DNA of 64,000 nt from Dillenia suffruticosa (taxonomy: Eukaryota > Streptophyta > Magnoliopsida > Dilleniales > Dilleniaceae), in NCBI GenBank assembly GCA_033439265.1, contig JAVTVX010000009.1, forward strand, positions 4,887,609-4,951,608. The letters run 5' to 3'. Positions 11,985 through 24,788 of this stretch are shown here, in pieces. A program made the translations under genes and the position numbers. Each line of letters begins with the position of its first letter. Position 1 is the stretch's first letter. Below the pieces are notes generated by a model. The model was not told where the DNA came from. It searched no databases and was given only the letters and a program-made list of their open reading frames with translations.

Positions 11985-14900
11985 AACGCAACACGGTATG
12001 CCGCGACTTCAAATCAAGACATAGTTCTGTTCCCCCAACCCTATTCTCTTATACTCATATCCATAAATTACCAAATTCTCAAACTAAAATTACACCGATT
12101 GTCGTACCGAAATTCCTCAAGAATATATAAACTTAATTTTTTAACAATATAACAAAAATAACATTCTCACACCCAAATTTCTAAATAATGCATAAACTCA
12201 ACTTTTCAACAGTACAACAAAAGTAACAAACAAAATAAATCATATATAATAAAGTATAGACAACAAAAACAACATATAATGGAATATAATTTTTTTTAAT
12301 ATAACAAAGAATACAAAATACATAATATATAGGTTTTAACTTCGTCTTCTTCTCCTACTATATTATTTAACACTTAAATCAAACATATCTAGATCATCTA
12401 TCTGTGTGATCTGGGAGATTCCTATATTATCGTGGTGGATATCAGTAAAAAGTTGAGAGGACACAGATACATAGGTTGTGCATCATCTCTCTTAACCTGT
12501 GTTAGTCCCTCATCTATATAAACATTGGGACGAACTTCCTTTTATATAGCTCCTAAAGTGAAAACTTGAGAAAAATCAAATACAGGTGTGTAGAAAAATG
12601 AAAACTCTACATACCCACTGGAATGTCCTGCAACGTCCTCTGGATACTGAGATGGTGGTGGTGATGTATAATGTGGTGGTCTGCTAGGACGTGTGCTTCC
12701 TCGTGTCATCCACGTCCCCGATCCTCATCACCTTCCTTGTCACCATCTTAAACCAGTTTAAATCTCAAAAGATATGCCATACCATCTGTCAATACCGAAA
12801 TGACTAAATTCGCCAGCCTATGCACGTCAACACCCTTATAATTTCAAATCTAATACAACATATCTCACTACAAAAGGTATATACTTGTTAGTTAAACAAA
12901 AAAATTTAAATAATTGATATAAATGAAAAATAGAAAGTTGTACACTTATCACATAATCCAAATAAACTTTTTGACGACCAATGAATTGATGAGAGATAAT
13001 GTGATATTAGACGACATAGGCAAGATTGACAACGGGTCCATACGACGTGTCAAGCGTAACTAGATGGTCGTATTGCTAAATCCAAATGTCTACATAACGT
13101 GTATACTCAACGATCAATCAGTCTCCTGTAGACCACGCGTATTATTGTTGTGAAGTCGATTCTTAGTATCACAATCTGGAAAGTGCCACCTTACAATATT
13201 AAAACAGATAAGTGGTATGTGAGTATACCAAATATATCTTTTCTCGTAACAATAATCGAGTAGGAAAGACAATACATACTCAGTGTATGACACCCACACA
13301 ACCTTTTCCATCCTCTATCCATCAAATATTTCCCTATACACTACCATCATGTGTGTAGGGAAGATAATAATATCAAAATCCGTCTTCCACCGCAAAACTA
13401 GTGAACCATCCTCATACATGTGCAATAATCACCTAAAGGAACTATGTGAGAGAATTTTTGCCATACTCAAATCTATAAATGTATAAGAGCTCTACCTATT
13501 TCATGCGAGTTTATGTGCGTGACTATATAAAACTGTCTATATATGTAAGCCAAACACGCAAAACCCCAATTATGAAGATTAGACAAATCTAAATTCTCTA
13601 ACACTAATAAATAATATAAATATACACAATATCCTCTAACACTAGCTATTTATGATCCTGCGTCACTTAGTATTTACATATGTATGCGGTCTCTTAACAG
13701 CAATAATCACAAAGGTACCAATTAATCTTGTTTTATGAGCATACAATCTCTGCTTACAATTTTCATCCATTTGAGTATATATTGTTGTCCAAAGTTCAAG
13801 GGTTAATTTTCCAACTCGAAATTGATTATGGTGTTTCACATGGTGCATTTTAACAGTATGAATAAACTGATATTTCGACTCAAATCTCATCTCTTTTTTC
13901 AATTTATCAATAAAATTCCAATTATCGCCTGTCGATCTACTATCTTCCTCAAAAGTCACATAACCATCACTTCCGGGTATAGTGATCATGAAAGGAATTA
14001 AGTCGTCTAATTGGCCATAAACATATCTTCAACCACCACCAATAGGTGCAAAGACTGAGTACGGTCTGATCATTAACTCGTTAGCAGTACCACTGCCACT
14101 GCTACTACCAACTTCTCCATCATTTTCTTCTTCATCATCATTTTCTTCTTCCGCCTCTTCTTCCTCATCAATATCGTTATCCACATTTTCAAAAATAATA
14201 TCCATTCGAGATTCGATATGTGAATAATCATTTGAATAATTATAATCTTGTTGTACAGATTTTCACTATCGTATGATTTTATATACAACTCTTGAGTGGC
14301 ACTCACTTCTATACTCATTGCAAACTCCATCAAATTCAAAACATCATCATCATCACTGATCTGAATGAATTCAAATCGTATATTACCATATTGCATGTAT
14401 GAAATGAGATAATGATGAAAAATCTTTATATATTGTGTCATGTATTTTATCCAAAGATCTTTACATATTACAATCACAAATTCATTAAAATTTACATTAT
14501 TCCTCACCCTAATCAATTTCGTAGGATCACAGGCATAACGAACTTGATCCTCACTTGCCACAATTTCACAATTGTTATAGTATAACAATTTTACTATATC
14601 CATCATTTTTTCTAAATATAAAAAATAACTTATCAACGTCTATTTCAACTTGAAATCAACTTTTATAATTTTAATTATAAATATAAACATTTAACAATTC
14701 AACAAATATTCAAAAAATATACAAAATTTATATTAAATTATATTAATAAAATATTCAACAAAACTATCCATTAATAAATTGATAAATATACTCTAAATCC
14801 TAAATTTATATTAAATATTCAATAAACCCCAAAATCCTAAATTTATAATTATAATAATTCAACAAACATTGAGTAAATATATTAAATTTTGATTAATGTA

Positions 14901-15735
14901 TATTAATTAAATATTGAACAATTAATAAATTAGTTAACATATTCTAAACTCTAAATTTATACTAAACATTCAACGAATTCTAAAATTCTAAATTTATAAT
15001 TATAATAATTTAACAAACTTTCAACAAATATACTAAATTTATATTAATATAAATTAATTAAGTATTGAACGATTAATAAATTGGTTAATATACCCTAAAC
15101 CTTAAATTTGTACAATATTCAACAAATCTTAAATTCTAAATTAATACAAAAATCTTAACAAATATATTCACTAAGCATATTATATATCATTCAACAAATA
15201 TCATTAATCATCAAATTAAACATTCAACAAACCCTAAAATCTGAAATTTATAATTATAACAATTTAATAAATATTTAACAAATATACTAAAATTATATTA
15301 ATCTATATTAATTAAATATTAAACAATTAATAAATCAGTTAACATACCTTAAACCCTAAATTTGTATTAAATTTTTAATAAACCCTAAATCCTAAATTAA
15401 AAAAAAATTTCAACAAATCTATTTAGTGAGTATAACATATATCAATCAATAAATATTATTTACTATCAAATTAAGTATTTGAAATGAATCAATGAGAAGG
15501 TTGGAGGAATTATACATTCAGAGTTTTTTATAGGAATTACCACATAAGGTTATAGATTGCACAACAAAGCTGCTGGACATTGCTTTTTTTGTCGTAATGT
15601 GTAGATGGTGGTTGGATTTTACAATGGTATAAGGTTAGGGTTTGGGTTTGTCGTAGGAGAAATAGAAAGAAAGAGATAGAGAGAGACATGAGAGTTCAAA
15701 GATCTAAAAATGAGTATCTCGCGTATTAAAGACGT
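11985..15735 (-). mobile_element. degenerate relative of the PMD transposon
   Basis: Collinear with 2580-6000 and in the same orientation. A decayed palindrome (TGCCGCGACTTCAAATCAAG) lies at 11999-12018, homologous gene sequence runs from 12340 to 14606, and a decayed palindrome (TCTCGCGTATTAAAGACGTG) lies near 15716. Terminal inverted repeats are no longer recognisable, so the limits are approximate. 14640-15480 is extremely AT-rich, with repeated AACCCTAAAT and TTAATATA motifs. Confidence 0.65.
12340..14606 (-). pseudogene. broken MuDR-N/PMD gene
   Basis: Homologue of the gene at 3162-5330 with many frameshifts and stops. The true start is the ATG at 14606 (MDIVKLL...), matching MADIVRLL. 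After the conserved DDDDVLNLMEFA block the frame shifts within the acidic tract (near 14250). 13989-13663 continues with YVTFEEDSRSTGDNWNF and MRFESKYQFIHTVKMHH, then runs on through the rest of a MuDR DNA-binding domain (ENCKQRLYAHK, GTFVI, RPHTYVN). That part is missing from the copy at 3162-5330. PMD remnants follow: an ACLAYIYRQ-like segment near 13540 in broken frame, and WVSYTEYVLSFLLDYC...IPLICFNIVRWHFPD at 13311-13170. The 3' exon homologue lies at about 12340-12850. Confidence 0.7.
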
Positions 15736-15737
15736 GA

Positions 15738-15945
15738 TATATGATTAATAGTCAGTTGATTTAGTAAGATGAAGTGTTAAATCATTTAACTAAAATTATG
15801 AGTTTGACTCATGATTTAAAATAGAACAGACTATGTTGAGAGAGTAACTTATTTAATGGGTTATTATAAGTTTCAGATCGAATTAACTTGAATATAATTA
15901 TAAATATCGGTTGATATAATATAAAAAAAAGACACGAAACATGGT
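15738..15945 (+). mobile_element. SINE-like repeat, copy B
   Basis: Same layout as copy A: TTGATTTAGTAAGATG (A-box-like), GAGTTTGACTCATG (B-box-like), then TTGAGAGAGTAACTT and a GATCGAATTAACTTGAATATAAT body, ending in an A-rich run near 15930. Confidence 0.45.
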
Positions 15946-16111
15946 ATACGGTATTTTCGCGTCTTAAGCCCCTGATATTTTTGGTATACATAACCAATTT
16001 TTTTCCTGTGTCGTTGTATTAGAATCTTTTTTAAAAATTTTTAGGTTAAATCCGCACGGGGCTCAACCAATAGCTGCTGGGAAGCTTAGCAAGAGCGAGA
16101 GAGAGAGAGAG

Positions 16112-19100
16112 ATGGGGGGAGAAGAAAAGAGGCATCAGATGATGCAGAATCTGTTCGGAGATCAATCCGAGGAAGAAGAAGAGGAAGAGATTGATTCCGA
16201 GCATGAATCCAACCCTCAACCTGCTTATCTCTCGGTAAGATTCTCTAATTTCTAGAGAGAGAGAAAGAGGGGCGGAGAGATTTTCAGTTTTAATCAGTGA
16301 ATTTCAATTATTTGTGGTTTTCTGTTCTTTGTGTGTGATTGATCAGTTAATTTTAAGGTTTTGAATGGGGAGTTTGAAATTTGTGACTTAAAATGCTCAG
16401 TTTCACTTAATTCGGGGGACTGCAAATGTTCTTCATTGCTTTTTCACGAGTTATTGCATTCTTAGGGCTTAGAAATGTCTTAGCATGAAGCATAATTATG
16501 TATGTGTCTATGTATCTATATATGCTTTTGTTAAATGTCAATCTTGTTTTGGTAGTTCTGCAGTTTTTTGATTGCGAAGTTTTCTTTGTGATTGATGTGG
16601 GAATTTGGCTACTAGGCTGTGAAATGTCATATCATGAAGCGTAATTGTCTATGTGTTTATGTGTCTCTATATGCTTTTGGCAAATTGAAAGCTTTTTGTG
16701 GTTCTGCAATATTTGGACGATGTTGCAGAATCTTAACTTTGTGATTGATATCGGAAATTGGTTTTTAGGATTCAGGTTCTGACTGAATTTTTGTAGGTGG
16801 GTACCAAACAAGGGGAGGGTTTTAGGGGGAGAAGTAATATGTGTACCAGGATCTATAAATTAAGAATTAGGGCATTTGAAATATTCTTTATTTCAGTGCT
16901 GTGATTAAGAATTTATAATTTCAAGAAAAAAACAATAAGGAACAACCCACAAATATAATTTTAGTAGTTGCAAAATTTTGGGATTTATGGAGATATTGGG
17001 AATGGAATGATTAAGGGTGCTTGGGATTCCTAGAAGTAAAGAAGGGTTTACCAGTGTCATGTAATATACTGGGGGAATAGATGAGTGTATTTTTCATTAA
17101 ACTGTTCTCTTCTCGTGATCAGTGTCTAGTTATCCGAAAATGTGTTTGTAACAGTGTTTTGCCTGTGAAAGAATGACATTTTTACTGTCTTTAATCAGGA
17201 CGAAGGTGAGGGAGGGCCAGACACTGAGGGTGAGGGTGAGGGTGAAGCTGATATGGAAGGGCAAGGGGAGGCAGAAGTGGAGAGTGAAGGTGAGGAATTA
17301 CGTGAAGTAGAACTTGATCCTGGAGAGAGCGAAGGGGAAAGGGATCAATCTTCCCAAGAAGTAGATGCTCGTGATCAAAGGGAGGAAAGTGAAGAAAGGG
17401 AGACAGATAGTGAAGAGAAGGAAGAATATGGTCAAAGGGGAGTAACAAGTAGGAGGCATGATATTGTTGAAAGTGGTTCAGAGAGGTCTGAGGAAGGCCA
17501 CTATGCTGAAAATGAAGATGAGGAGGTCGACCAGGCCAGAAGTTCAAGGTAATAAACACATTCCCTGTCTCTCTTTTGAGTGTGCATGCGCATGTGTGTT
17601 TTTCTCATTGGATTCTCTATTGCAACCCTTCTCTTTATGATGCTCTTTTTAGTGAGAGTTTTGTAACTGTAATTACCTTAGGAGCAATGGAGAAGTTTCA
17701 TTGTGTTAGGAAATTACTTTAATTATATGTTGTGCCCTTTCATTTCACTTCCCTGCTCAAGGTATCACTAAAAGTATATATGGGATTGCCCTAAATGACC
17801 TTGCAAAAGAAAGTTCATCCGTACTGGACCTTTAAAAAGTTGGGCAGAAGCATGAGAAAAGTTCATTTTAAGCTGTTAATGGAATTGCTTGTCTTCTTTA
17901 CATCTGAATTTTATGCAAGTTCCTGCACATCTACTCCAACATCTCGTACCACATTGGCATCTAGTGAGGTGGTACAACACTCGATCTGCTCATTAAAACT
18001 CGGTTTTGAGTTCTTCTTCCTTCAAGGCGTGTGGTAGTTGTTTTGAGATTTATACTCCTATGTTGGGACATATGTTGCTAAAGTCTGATGGAGTCACTTG
18101 TCATTGGCACCTCTCAAAGTCTTTAGCACATCACAGGAAAAGAATTCCGCTATCTTGTTGGTTTTTCCATAATTAGAAATGTCCTCCCAAGAGTGTTTTC
18201 AGATCATTGTATGTGAATTATTGTTTCTTTGAGCTATGCTTACACTCCCTTTTTTACAGTGGATCACCACAGGAGGAGAAAGATCAGGCGCAGATTTCAC
18301 ACTCAGCTCCTGAGATCCGTGATGTATTTGGTGACTCTGATGATGAAGAACAAGCAGAATACGCTGTACGAAATGAGATTGAACATGATGCAGAGGTAAT
18401 ATACAATCCCCTTTAGTAGTGGACTTTGATTGACAGTTCATTGACCCATCCAGCATGAATCTTAATGGAAAGGCCAAAAAAAAAAAATCGATCCTTTGGA
18501 ATTGTATCTTTTTATAGAGGTCCCCTATGGAAGAAGAAGAACGACAAGAAGAGGCCTATAGAAGGAATCTGAGACCAGAGGATATGCTACCTGATGAGGA
18601 TGCTCAATACGAATCAGAAGAGGAGAACATTGAGGTTAAACCTAAAGAGAAGCCTCTTGGTCCTCCGCTAGAGCTGGAGATTCCTTTCGAACATCCCCCA
18701 GCTCATCCAGATAAGGTTCATTTCAATTTTTTAGTTTATTTCCCCTGAGCTATTATCGTATGTATTGTTTCGAGATCATCAGATCTGTTGTTCTATGTAT
18801 GCTATGGCACTGAAAAAGCCATTGTTATCAAAAGTTCCAGGTGTCCATAAGGCACCGGGACCCCAATTCAGTGCAGTTGGAAAGCTGGCATACTTTTGTC
18901 TCTGTCTTTGGTGTTTGTAAACTCAGTATGTTATCTATGTTGCAGATGAACATGATCAGAGTCTCTAATATTATGGGAATCGAACCAAAGCCATTTGATC
19001 CTGAGACGTTTCAGGAGGAGGACACATTTGTGACGGATGAATCTGGGTCTAAGAAACGTATACGATTGGACAACAACATTGTTCGCTGGAGGATTGTCAA

Positions 19101-22100
19101 AAATCGGGATGGCACAGAAACTGTAAGTTTATCTTTTACCTGTTTTCTATGCATTTGTAGACAGATGTGTTGCATTATGTAAAATGGACACATGCACACA
19201 TAATGCATAACATGACCCACACAGTGGACCAAACTAGAAGTGAACTGGTTTGCCATCCTTTTGCCCTTTTCATAATCCAACAAGCCTCGTGAATATCCTT
19301 GGAGGTCCAACCATTTTGGTCCTCTTCAAAAATCATTTTTCTAAGGGCATCTAATTAGTTTGGTCCTCTCCAAATTACTTTGGAAGTTTTTACTTGGCAG
19401 ATCATTTGAATGCCAAAAAACTCAGCTATTGCGTAACTGCTTGAATTACAGGCCTGCCTAGAAAGGCATAACCATAAAATCAGCCACATCAAGCATTTTG
19501 AATAGGCTTACTTGTGAAACTCCCCTATCACCTCATTTTTGTGTCATGATCTATGTTGTCACCCCCTTCTTCTTGTGAGGCTTCTAGGCAGGAAGTTCCT
19601 TCCATAAATCCTTGCACCAAAGAGAATGCAACATTTTAAACCTGTTTCCTATCTAAATATTTATCTGAATTATGAAACAACTCTAGGAATTCGCTGCCAC
19701 AAGATGGTCATTTCACTGTGTAGCATATTTAGTTGCTAAATTCCTTTTTGATAACCAAGGAAATTCAAGCTTGACTTTCGACTGGGGCAGTAGCAAGCTT
19801 GAGATGTGCACCAGACAAGCTTGTGTGATGATGTATTATGATTTTGGAGTTGAAATACCAGAAAACCTTCAAGAACTTGGCCGAGAAATCCTGTCGTGGT
19901 GAAATTTTTTGATAGAAGCCAACAAAAAGCCTTAGAAATTGCTATTTGAGTTTGTTTTAGTTCAGATATTTAGCTCCATTTGGTCCAGAAGCTGCACTTG
20001 AAAGTGTCCAATTTGTTGCTTGGTCGGCCTATTTGTACCCTGCTGTTAATGCTGTAGTTGTAATGTAATATAGGTGCTAAATTGTTTCTCTCAATCTCGC
20101 GTGTGGTTGTGTATGTTTTCTTAATCGATTTTTCAGTTATTACTGTTTTATTATTTTTTGAAATGTTCTCTTTGAAGGTGCAGTATGAAAGCAATGCACG
20201 CTTTGTGAGATGGTCAGATGGCAGTCTACAGTTGTTGATCGGGAACGAAGTTTTGGATATATCTGTGCAAGATGCGCAGCATGATCAAGCACACCTTTTT
20301 CTAAGACATGGAAAGGTGATCAACTTCTTTCTTGGACACGTTTTTGTTGTTTTGGATCGGAAACTTCTTTTTATAAACATGCCTTGTTCAATTGTCAAGG
20401 ACTGCTAATTTTATGGTATATGCCCTCCTTTCCAACTGGTGTGAAAGTATGTTACTAATTTGCAAGGCCTGTAGTAAGCTACATTCAAAATCTACAGTGT
20501 GCTCCTTGCCTTTCCCCTTCCAAAATTTCCTTTATGCTTTTTCATATAGTGAATTCGAATTCTTAATTTCTTGTGATATGTGATACATACACCTTTTCTA
20601 TAGTCTTTTATTTGTTTTCCTCTTTATTCTAGTTCTTCAAATCAAATTATGTTCACTTGCATAACTGTAGTTTTTTAGATTCACCATCTACTTTTATGCA
20701 TGCCTTGTCGGATCAGATGGTTACCATCCCCTTGCTGCAGCACATTAACACTTCCGCTTGATTTGCTGACTGCTTGAGTTCATCAGCTTATATGTGAAAA
20801 CAACTTTATGCTTGATTTCATAGAGGTGGCGCCTACATTTAGTCTTTTGGGTTTAATAGCAATAAATTTAAAATGAAGAAACAGAGAAAAAGATGTATGT
20901 TCAATACTAAGAATGGTAGAAATCTTGTCAGAGTCTTGCTAAGTGGCAATTTGAACCCCTGAAGCAAGGAACTAGGAACTGTCCAGCTTTGTCAGATGTA
21001 TTGCAGACATTCAAGGTGTAGTCTGGAACCTGGTAGTCCATTTTACTGACCAATACCTAACATGCATGATGGATAACATTTCTGGAGTCTTGTTTTGGGA
21101 TCCTCTCAAGCTAAATAGGTTATTATATGAGCAAAGAGGTTGTGCAAGCATATGATAAGGAGATGACTTGTTGGAGAAAGGATGGGGTCCTAAGTCCTCA
21201 TGTGTCCCCTGTCAATGCTTCGAATCGAAGAAAAATACTTGCCACTGTGTTGGCAGGGGTGGACAATTTTTTTCTTGTCATCCCAACCCACCACAATTTT
21301 GTGGCTTGATGATACATGCACCAGGGTATCTATTTACCTTAAATATTGATGCTTATAGTTGGAAAGTCCAAATCCCGATACAGGTTGATACGATTGGGAC
21401 AAAGGTGCTTACATGAAGAATAGACTTCACAAAAAAATTGGTGTGCCTTTTGGGCTTGTCAATGCTCCTAGTAAATTCTAGCAATGACACAGTCATTTCA
21501 TATAATTTTGGCTGCTTTCTAGTTGTCTATATTTCAAGGTATTCTTGCATATTGGTAGGGGTGAGTGTTGGTTAACCGTCCCATTTGCCACATAACGCTC
21601 CCGTCCCGCTAAGAGTGGGTTTTTCATTTTCTCATTCCGTACCTGTCCCGTCAAAGGAAAATTCCTGCTCGAGGGACGGGTACAAGAGGGGTTTTTTCCA
21701 CATTTATAAAATATTTAAATGTAATATTCAAAAATTAAAATATCATTAATTACTGCAAATTTCATACTATAATTCAATTTAGCTACAAAATATGGATTCT
21801 AACTATTGCAAGTCTCACACCATGTTTCACATAAAAATCACATAACATTCTTAAAAGATAAAACTAGCTCTTTAGATTTTGACTATTTACAGAATTTCAT
21901 GTATATATTTATTAAATTATTTTTAATTCTTTATATAACATATATAATTCATGTACATTTCTTAAATTATTTCTATTTATGGGACGGGATGAGAATTACC
22001 GGTTTCCTCTAAGGGTAAAACCGTTCCCGTCCTGTAAAGAGTGATAATTTGAAATGCATTCCTGTTCCCGTCCTGTGCCAAAAAAAGCCCCTCCATAACC

Positions 22101-24409
22101 CATCCCGCTCAAGCAGGATGAGACAGTTTTGCGGGTATGGGATGCTCATGCTTACCCCTACATATTGGTGAAAAAAAATATTCTTCGTCTATGGCTGTTT
22201 AATGGCTGAAGAAGGCTCTATTTCTTATCCTAACTGGTTTTGTTATAACTGAAGCTCAAGGTTCACATCCTGAAAATACTAGGACTAATTAGGTTGGCTT
22301 GGTACAAATGAATAATCAGTTGAGTGCAGTGATGCTTTCTTCTTTTGCATACTGTACCTATGGATATCAATTATGAAACTAGTGGTTTTTCTTTTAAATA
22401 TTTTCAATACTAAAATCTTGCTGTTGAAGTCGGTAGTTACACCCTCAATAATTTGATTTACCTATCCTCTATACCCTAGTTTCTAGTGCACCCTTAAAAC
22501 GGATTCTAGTCTGAAGCTTCAATCACAACCTTCGTCAAAAAGTTGTTCTTAGCTTTTCATGTATTCCTTTTATTCTATTTTTATTTTTTGTTGTGGGGTT
22601 TGGGGGGGGTCAAACTGTGACTGGATGGTTGAGAAGAAGCAGTAATATGCCACTCCTCTAACTGCTGGTGGTGATTCTATATGGAAACTTTGCACAGAAG
22701 GATCATGAATCTATATGTTTTGCTCTTCTTGGCATTTAAAGATTCCTTATATTGATTCTATAGCCGCATCAAGTAGGATGCAGTTCCTTGTTCTTAAATT
22801 CCAGACACTGGTTTGTTAATTATAAGTCATGTGGTGTTACCCTTCTCTTTGTTATTTTTTCTTTGATTAAAAAATTATATAATTTGTTGCATGCCACCCA
22901 TGCAGGGAATCCTTCAATCCCAAGGGAGACTGTTAAAGAAGATGAGGTTTATGCCATCATCATTGACATCAAACTCTCATCGATTATTGACTGCTCTCGT
23001 TGAGTCGCGGCACAAAAAGGTGTATAAGGTTAAGAACTGCATTACTGACATTGATCCTGAGCGAGAGAAGGAAGAAAAAGAGAAGGTATTAATATTAAGT
23101 TGCTTGAGGCTTGTATTTTATGCGTGCCACGGTTTCTATTTTTTTTGAATTTCTGCCCCTTTCCTGGTTACACAGGCTGCAAATCACACAATCAGAGCCA
23201 ATGAACTTCTGAGACGGAAGAGGGAGAAAGTGAGCAGGAAGTATACTCCAACCGTTGACAGGGGACGCCAACTTTCACCTGGATTCTTGGAGGATGCGCT
23301 TGATGAGGTTGCCTTTTGATACCTTTTTCTTTTTCTTTAAATCATTTTTCCTTGAGAATGTCAATATATTGTATTCACTTCGCACTCTTTTCAGGATGAT
23401 GAACCTGATTATCATGACTTTCACCGCTCTGGTGGGAGACACCGATACGATGATGACCTGGAATTGGAAGCTCAAGCAGAGCGACGTATTCTTAATGCAA
23501 AGAAGGCATTACTTCTTTCTTTTAACTATTATTCCGGCACTTTACCCATTATCTTTCCTATAATGGAAGTGTTGTTAACTTGCCATAGGCACCAAGTCAT
23601 ATACCTCGAAAGTCATCCTTGCCTGCTGTTAAATCTTCACGGCGTCCGGTAGACTTTTCTGACAGTGAGAGAGAGGAATCTGAATATGAAACTGATGGTG
23701 AGGAAGAAGAAGAGAGATTCCACCCCCGTAAGAGATCTCCCCTACGTAAGAGGGTAGACGAAAGAGAACAGGAATATGAAGAGGAGGAAGAAGAACAGTA
23801 TGAAGTGGAGGCTGCAGCTGATGAAGCATCAGAGGAAGAGGAGGTGGAGGCTGAGGTATGTGGATTCTTGTCCATACAAGCTTATAACCTTGTTTTCTTG
23901 TTTTGAGGATGTTCTGAAGACAAAAGTAAACTTCTAGGAAGACTTCTATGATTGCTAATTGCAAGAACATCGTACTAATAGTGCATACGTATAAGAAATT
24001 CAGAAACCAGATAAAACTTGGTGCTTGTTGTTTCATCCTTATGGAACTCTGGTGCATGTATTTTCATGTAGTAATGAATAATGAACCTCCTGTAATCAGT
24101 GCCATGGCACTGAATCCTATGTCTAGGCATGTATAAAGTGGTAGGTGTTATGCTGTTAGAGGTGGTAAGATGATGCTTTGTGCGGAGGGGAACCTTTCAC
24201 TGAATTGTTTCATTGTTAAAGAGCAATTAAATGTCAGTCTTATCATTGTGCAAATTTGATTTGTTCATATGAAGGAGCCCAAACAAAAGGTCAGGGAGTC
24301 CAGTAGCGGTCTGAAGCGCAAGGGTATCGAATCAGATGAGGACTCTCCACCTAGAAAGGTCACGAATCATCGGCGGATGGCAGTTGTTTATGATAGTGAT
24401 GAGGATTGA
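16112..24409 (+). CDS. VIP4: LEO1/VIP4, Paf1 complex subunit
   Basis: Eleven exons: 16112-16234, 17199-17548, 18260-18395, 18518-18715, 18946-19122, 20178-20315, 22906-23085, 23176-23307, 23395-23505, 23589-23855 and 24275-24409. They keep one frame and predict 648 aa, close to the plant family size (about 625). The start is MGGEEKRHQMMQNLFGDQSE. Residues 1-268 are acidic and Ser/Glu-rich (ELDPGESEGERDQSSQE). The conserved Leo1 domain starts at about 270 (MNMIRVSNIMGIEPKPFD) and includes YESNARFVRWSDGSLQLLIG and TSNSHRLLTALVESR. The C-terminus is charged and ends VVYDSDED. LEO1 acts in the nucleus with RNA polymerase II in elongation and histone modification; in Arabidopsis VIP4 is needed for FLC expression. 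Exon 6 could instead start at 20184 (loss of two residues). The intron after exon 9 appears to use a GC donor. Intron 6 (2.6 kb) holds transposon remnants. Confidence 0.93.
21330..21540 (+). mobile_element. Ty3/gypsy reverse-transcriptase remnant in LEO1 intron 6
   Basis: Translating 21330-21490 with one stop gives FTLNIDAYSWKVQIPIQVD, then IGVPFGLVNAPSKF. These line up with the gypsy RT segments FTKxDLRSGYHQIRxxxxD and xMPFGLTNAPATF. It is short and broken, with no flanking LTRs seen. Confidence 0.45.
21556..22160. mobile_element. hAT-type non-autonomous element with perfect 8-bp TSD
   Basis: A 605-bp element inside LEO1 intron 6. Both ends read TAGGGGTRAG inward and it is flanked by an exact 8-bp duplication, CATATTGG (21548-21555 and 22161-22168). 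GC-rich subterminal stretches with CCCGTCCCG/CGGGAC motifs surround an AT-rich core with no transposase. An 8-bp duplication and TAGGGGTG-type ends are the hallmarks of hAT elements. Confidence 0.85.
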
Positions 24410-24611
24410 AATGGATCAGGCTGTTCGTTTCTTGGTAAGTAACTCCCTTTTTTATTTGGTGTGCTCTTAGTCAGATATGGTCTTTTCATACTGCAGTTGC
24501 AACCATGCTCTTCTCATGCAATACAGAATTTCATTCCTGGAAATGTCTACAAGTCCTGTATTTTACATAATTTCCACTCGTATAGCCAAAATATTTGGGT
24601 GGAATTCCCTA

Positions 24612-24788
24612 AGGGCTTATCTGGCGCACAAAGTGCTCCCCGACTTGGTACGGGGTAGAGGGAGAATGTGCATATATGTACGAAACCTTCCCCTTGCATT
24701 GTTGCAAAGAGGCTGTTTCAACGCCTCGAACCCGTGACCTCGAGGTCACCAAAGGAGCAACTCAACCGTTGTACCAAGATTCGCCCTC
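24612..24788 (-). mobile_element. Au SINE (tRNA-derived), minus orientation
   Basis: Read on the minus strand it has an A-box (TTGGTACAACGGTTGAG), a B-box (GGTCACGGGTTCGAGGC), then the Au-type body (AACAGCCTCTTTGCAACA, CCCGTACCAAGTCGGGGAGC, GGCGCCAGATAAG-like end). It is flanked by TTGGGTGGAATTCCCT (24596-24611) and TTGGGTGAAATTCCTT (24789-24804), a 16-bp duplication with two differences. It lies about 200 bp after the LEO1 stop codon, so it may be in the 3' UTR. Confidence 0.85.

Noticed and set aside
17191..17559. Minus-strand His/Leu/Pro-rich open frame
   Set aside because: Antisense of the Glu-rich LEO1 exon 2.
21806..22012. Open frame within LEO1 intron 6
   Set aside because: AT-rich core of the hAT-type element; no transposase similarity.
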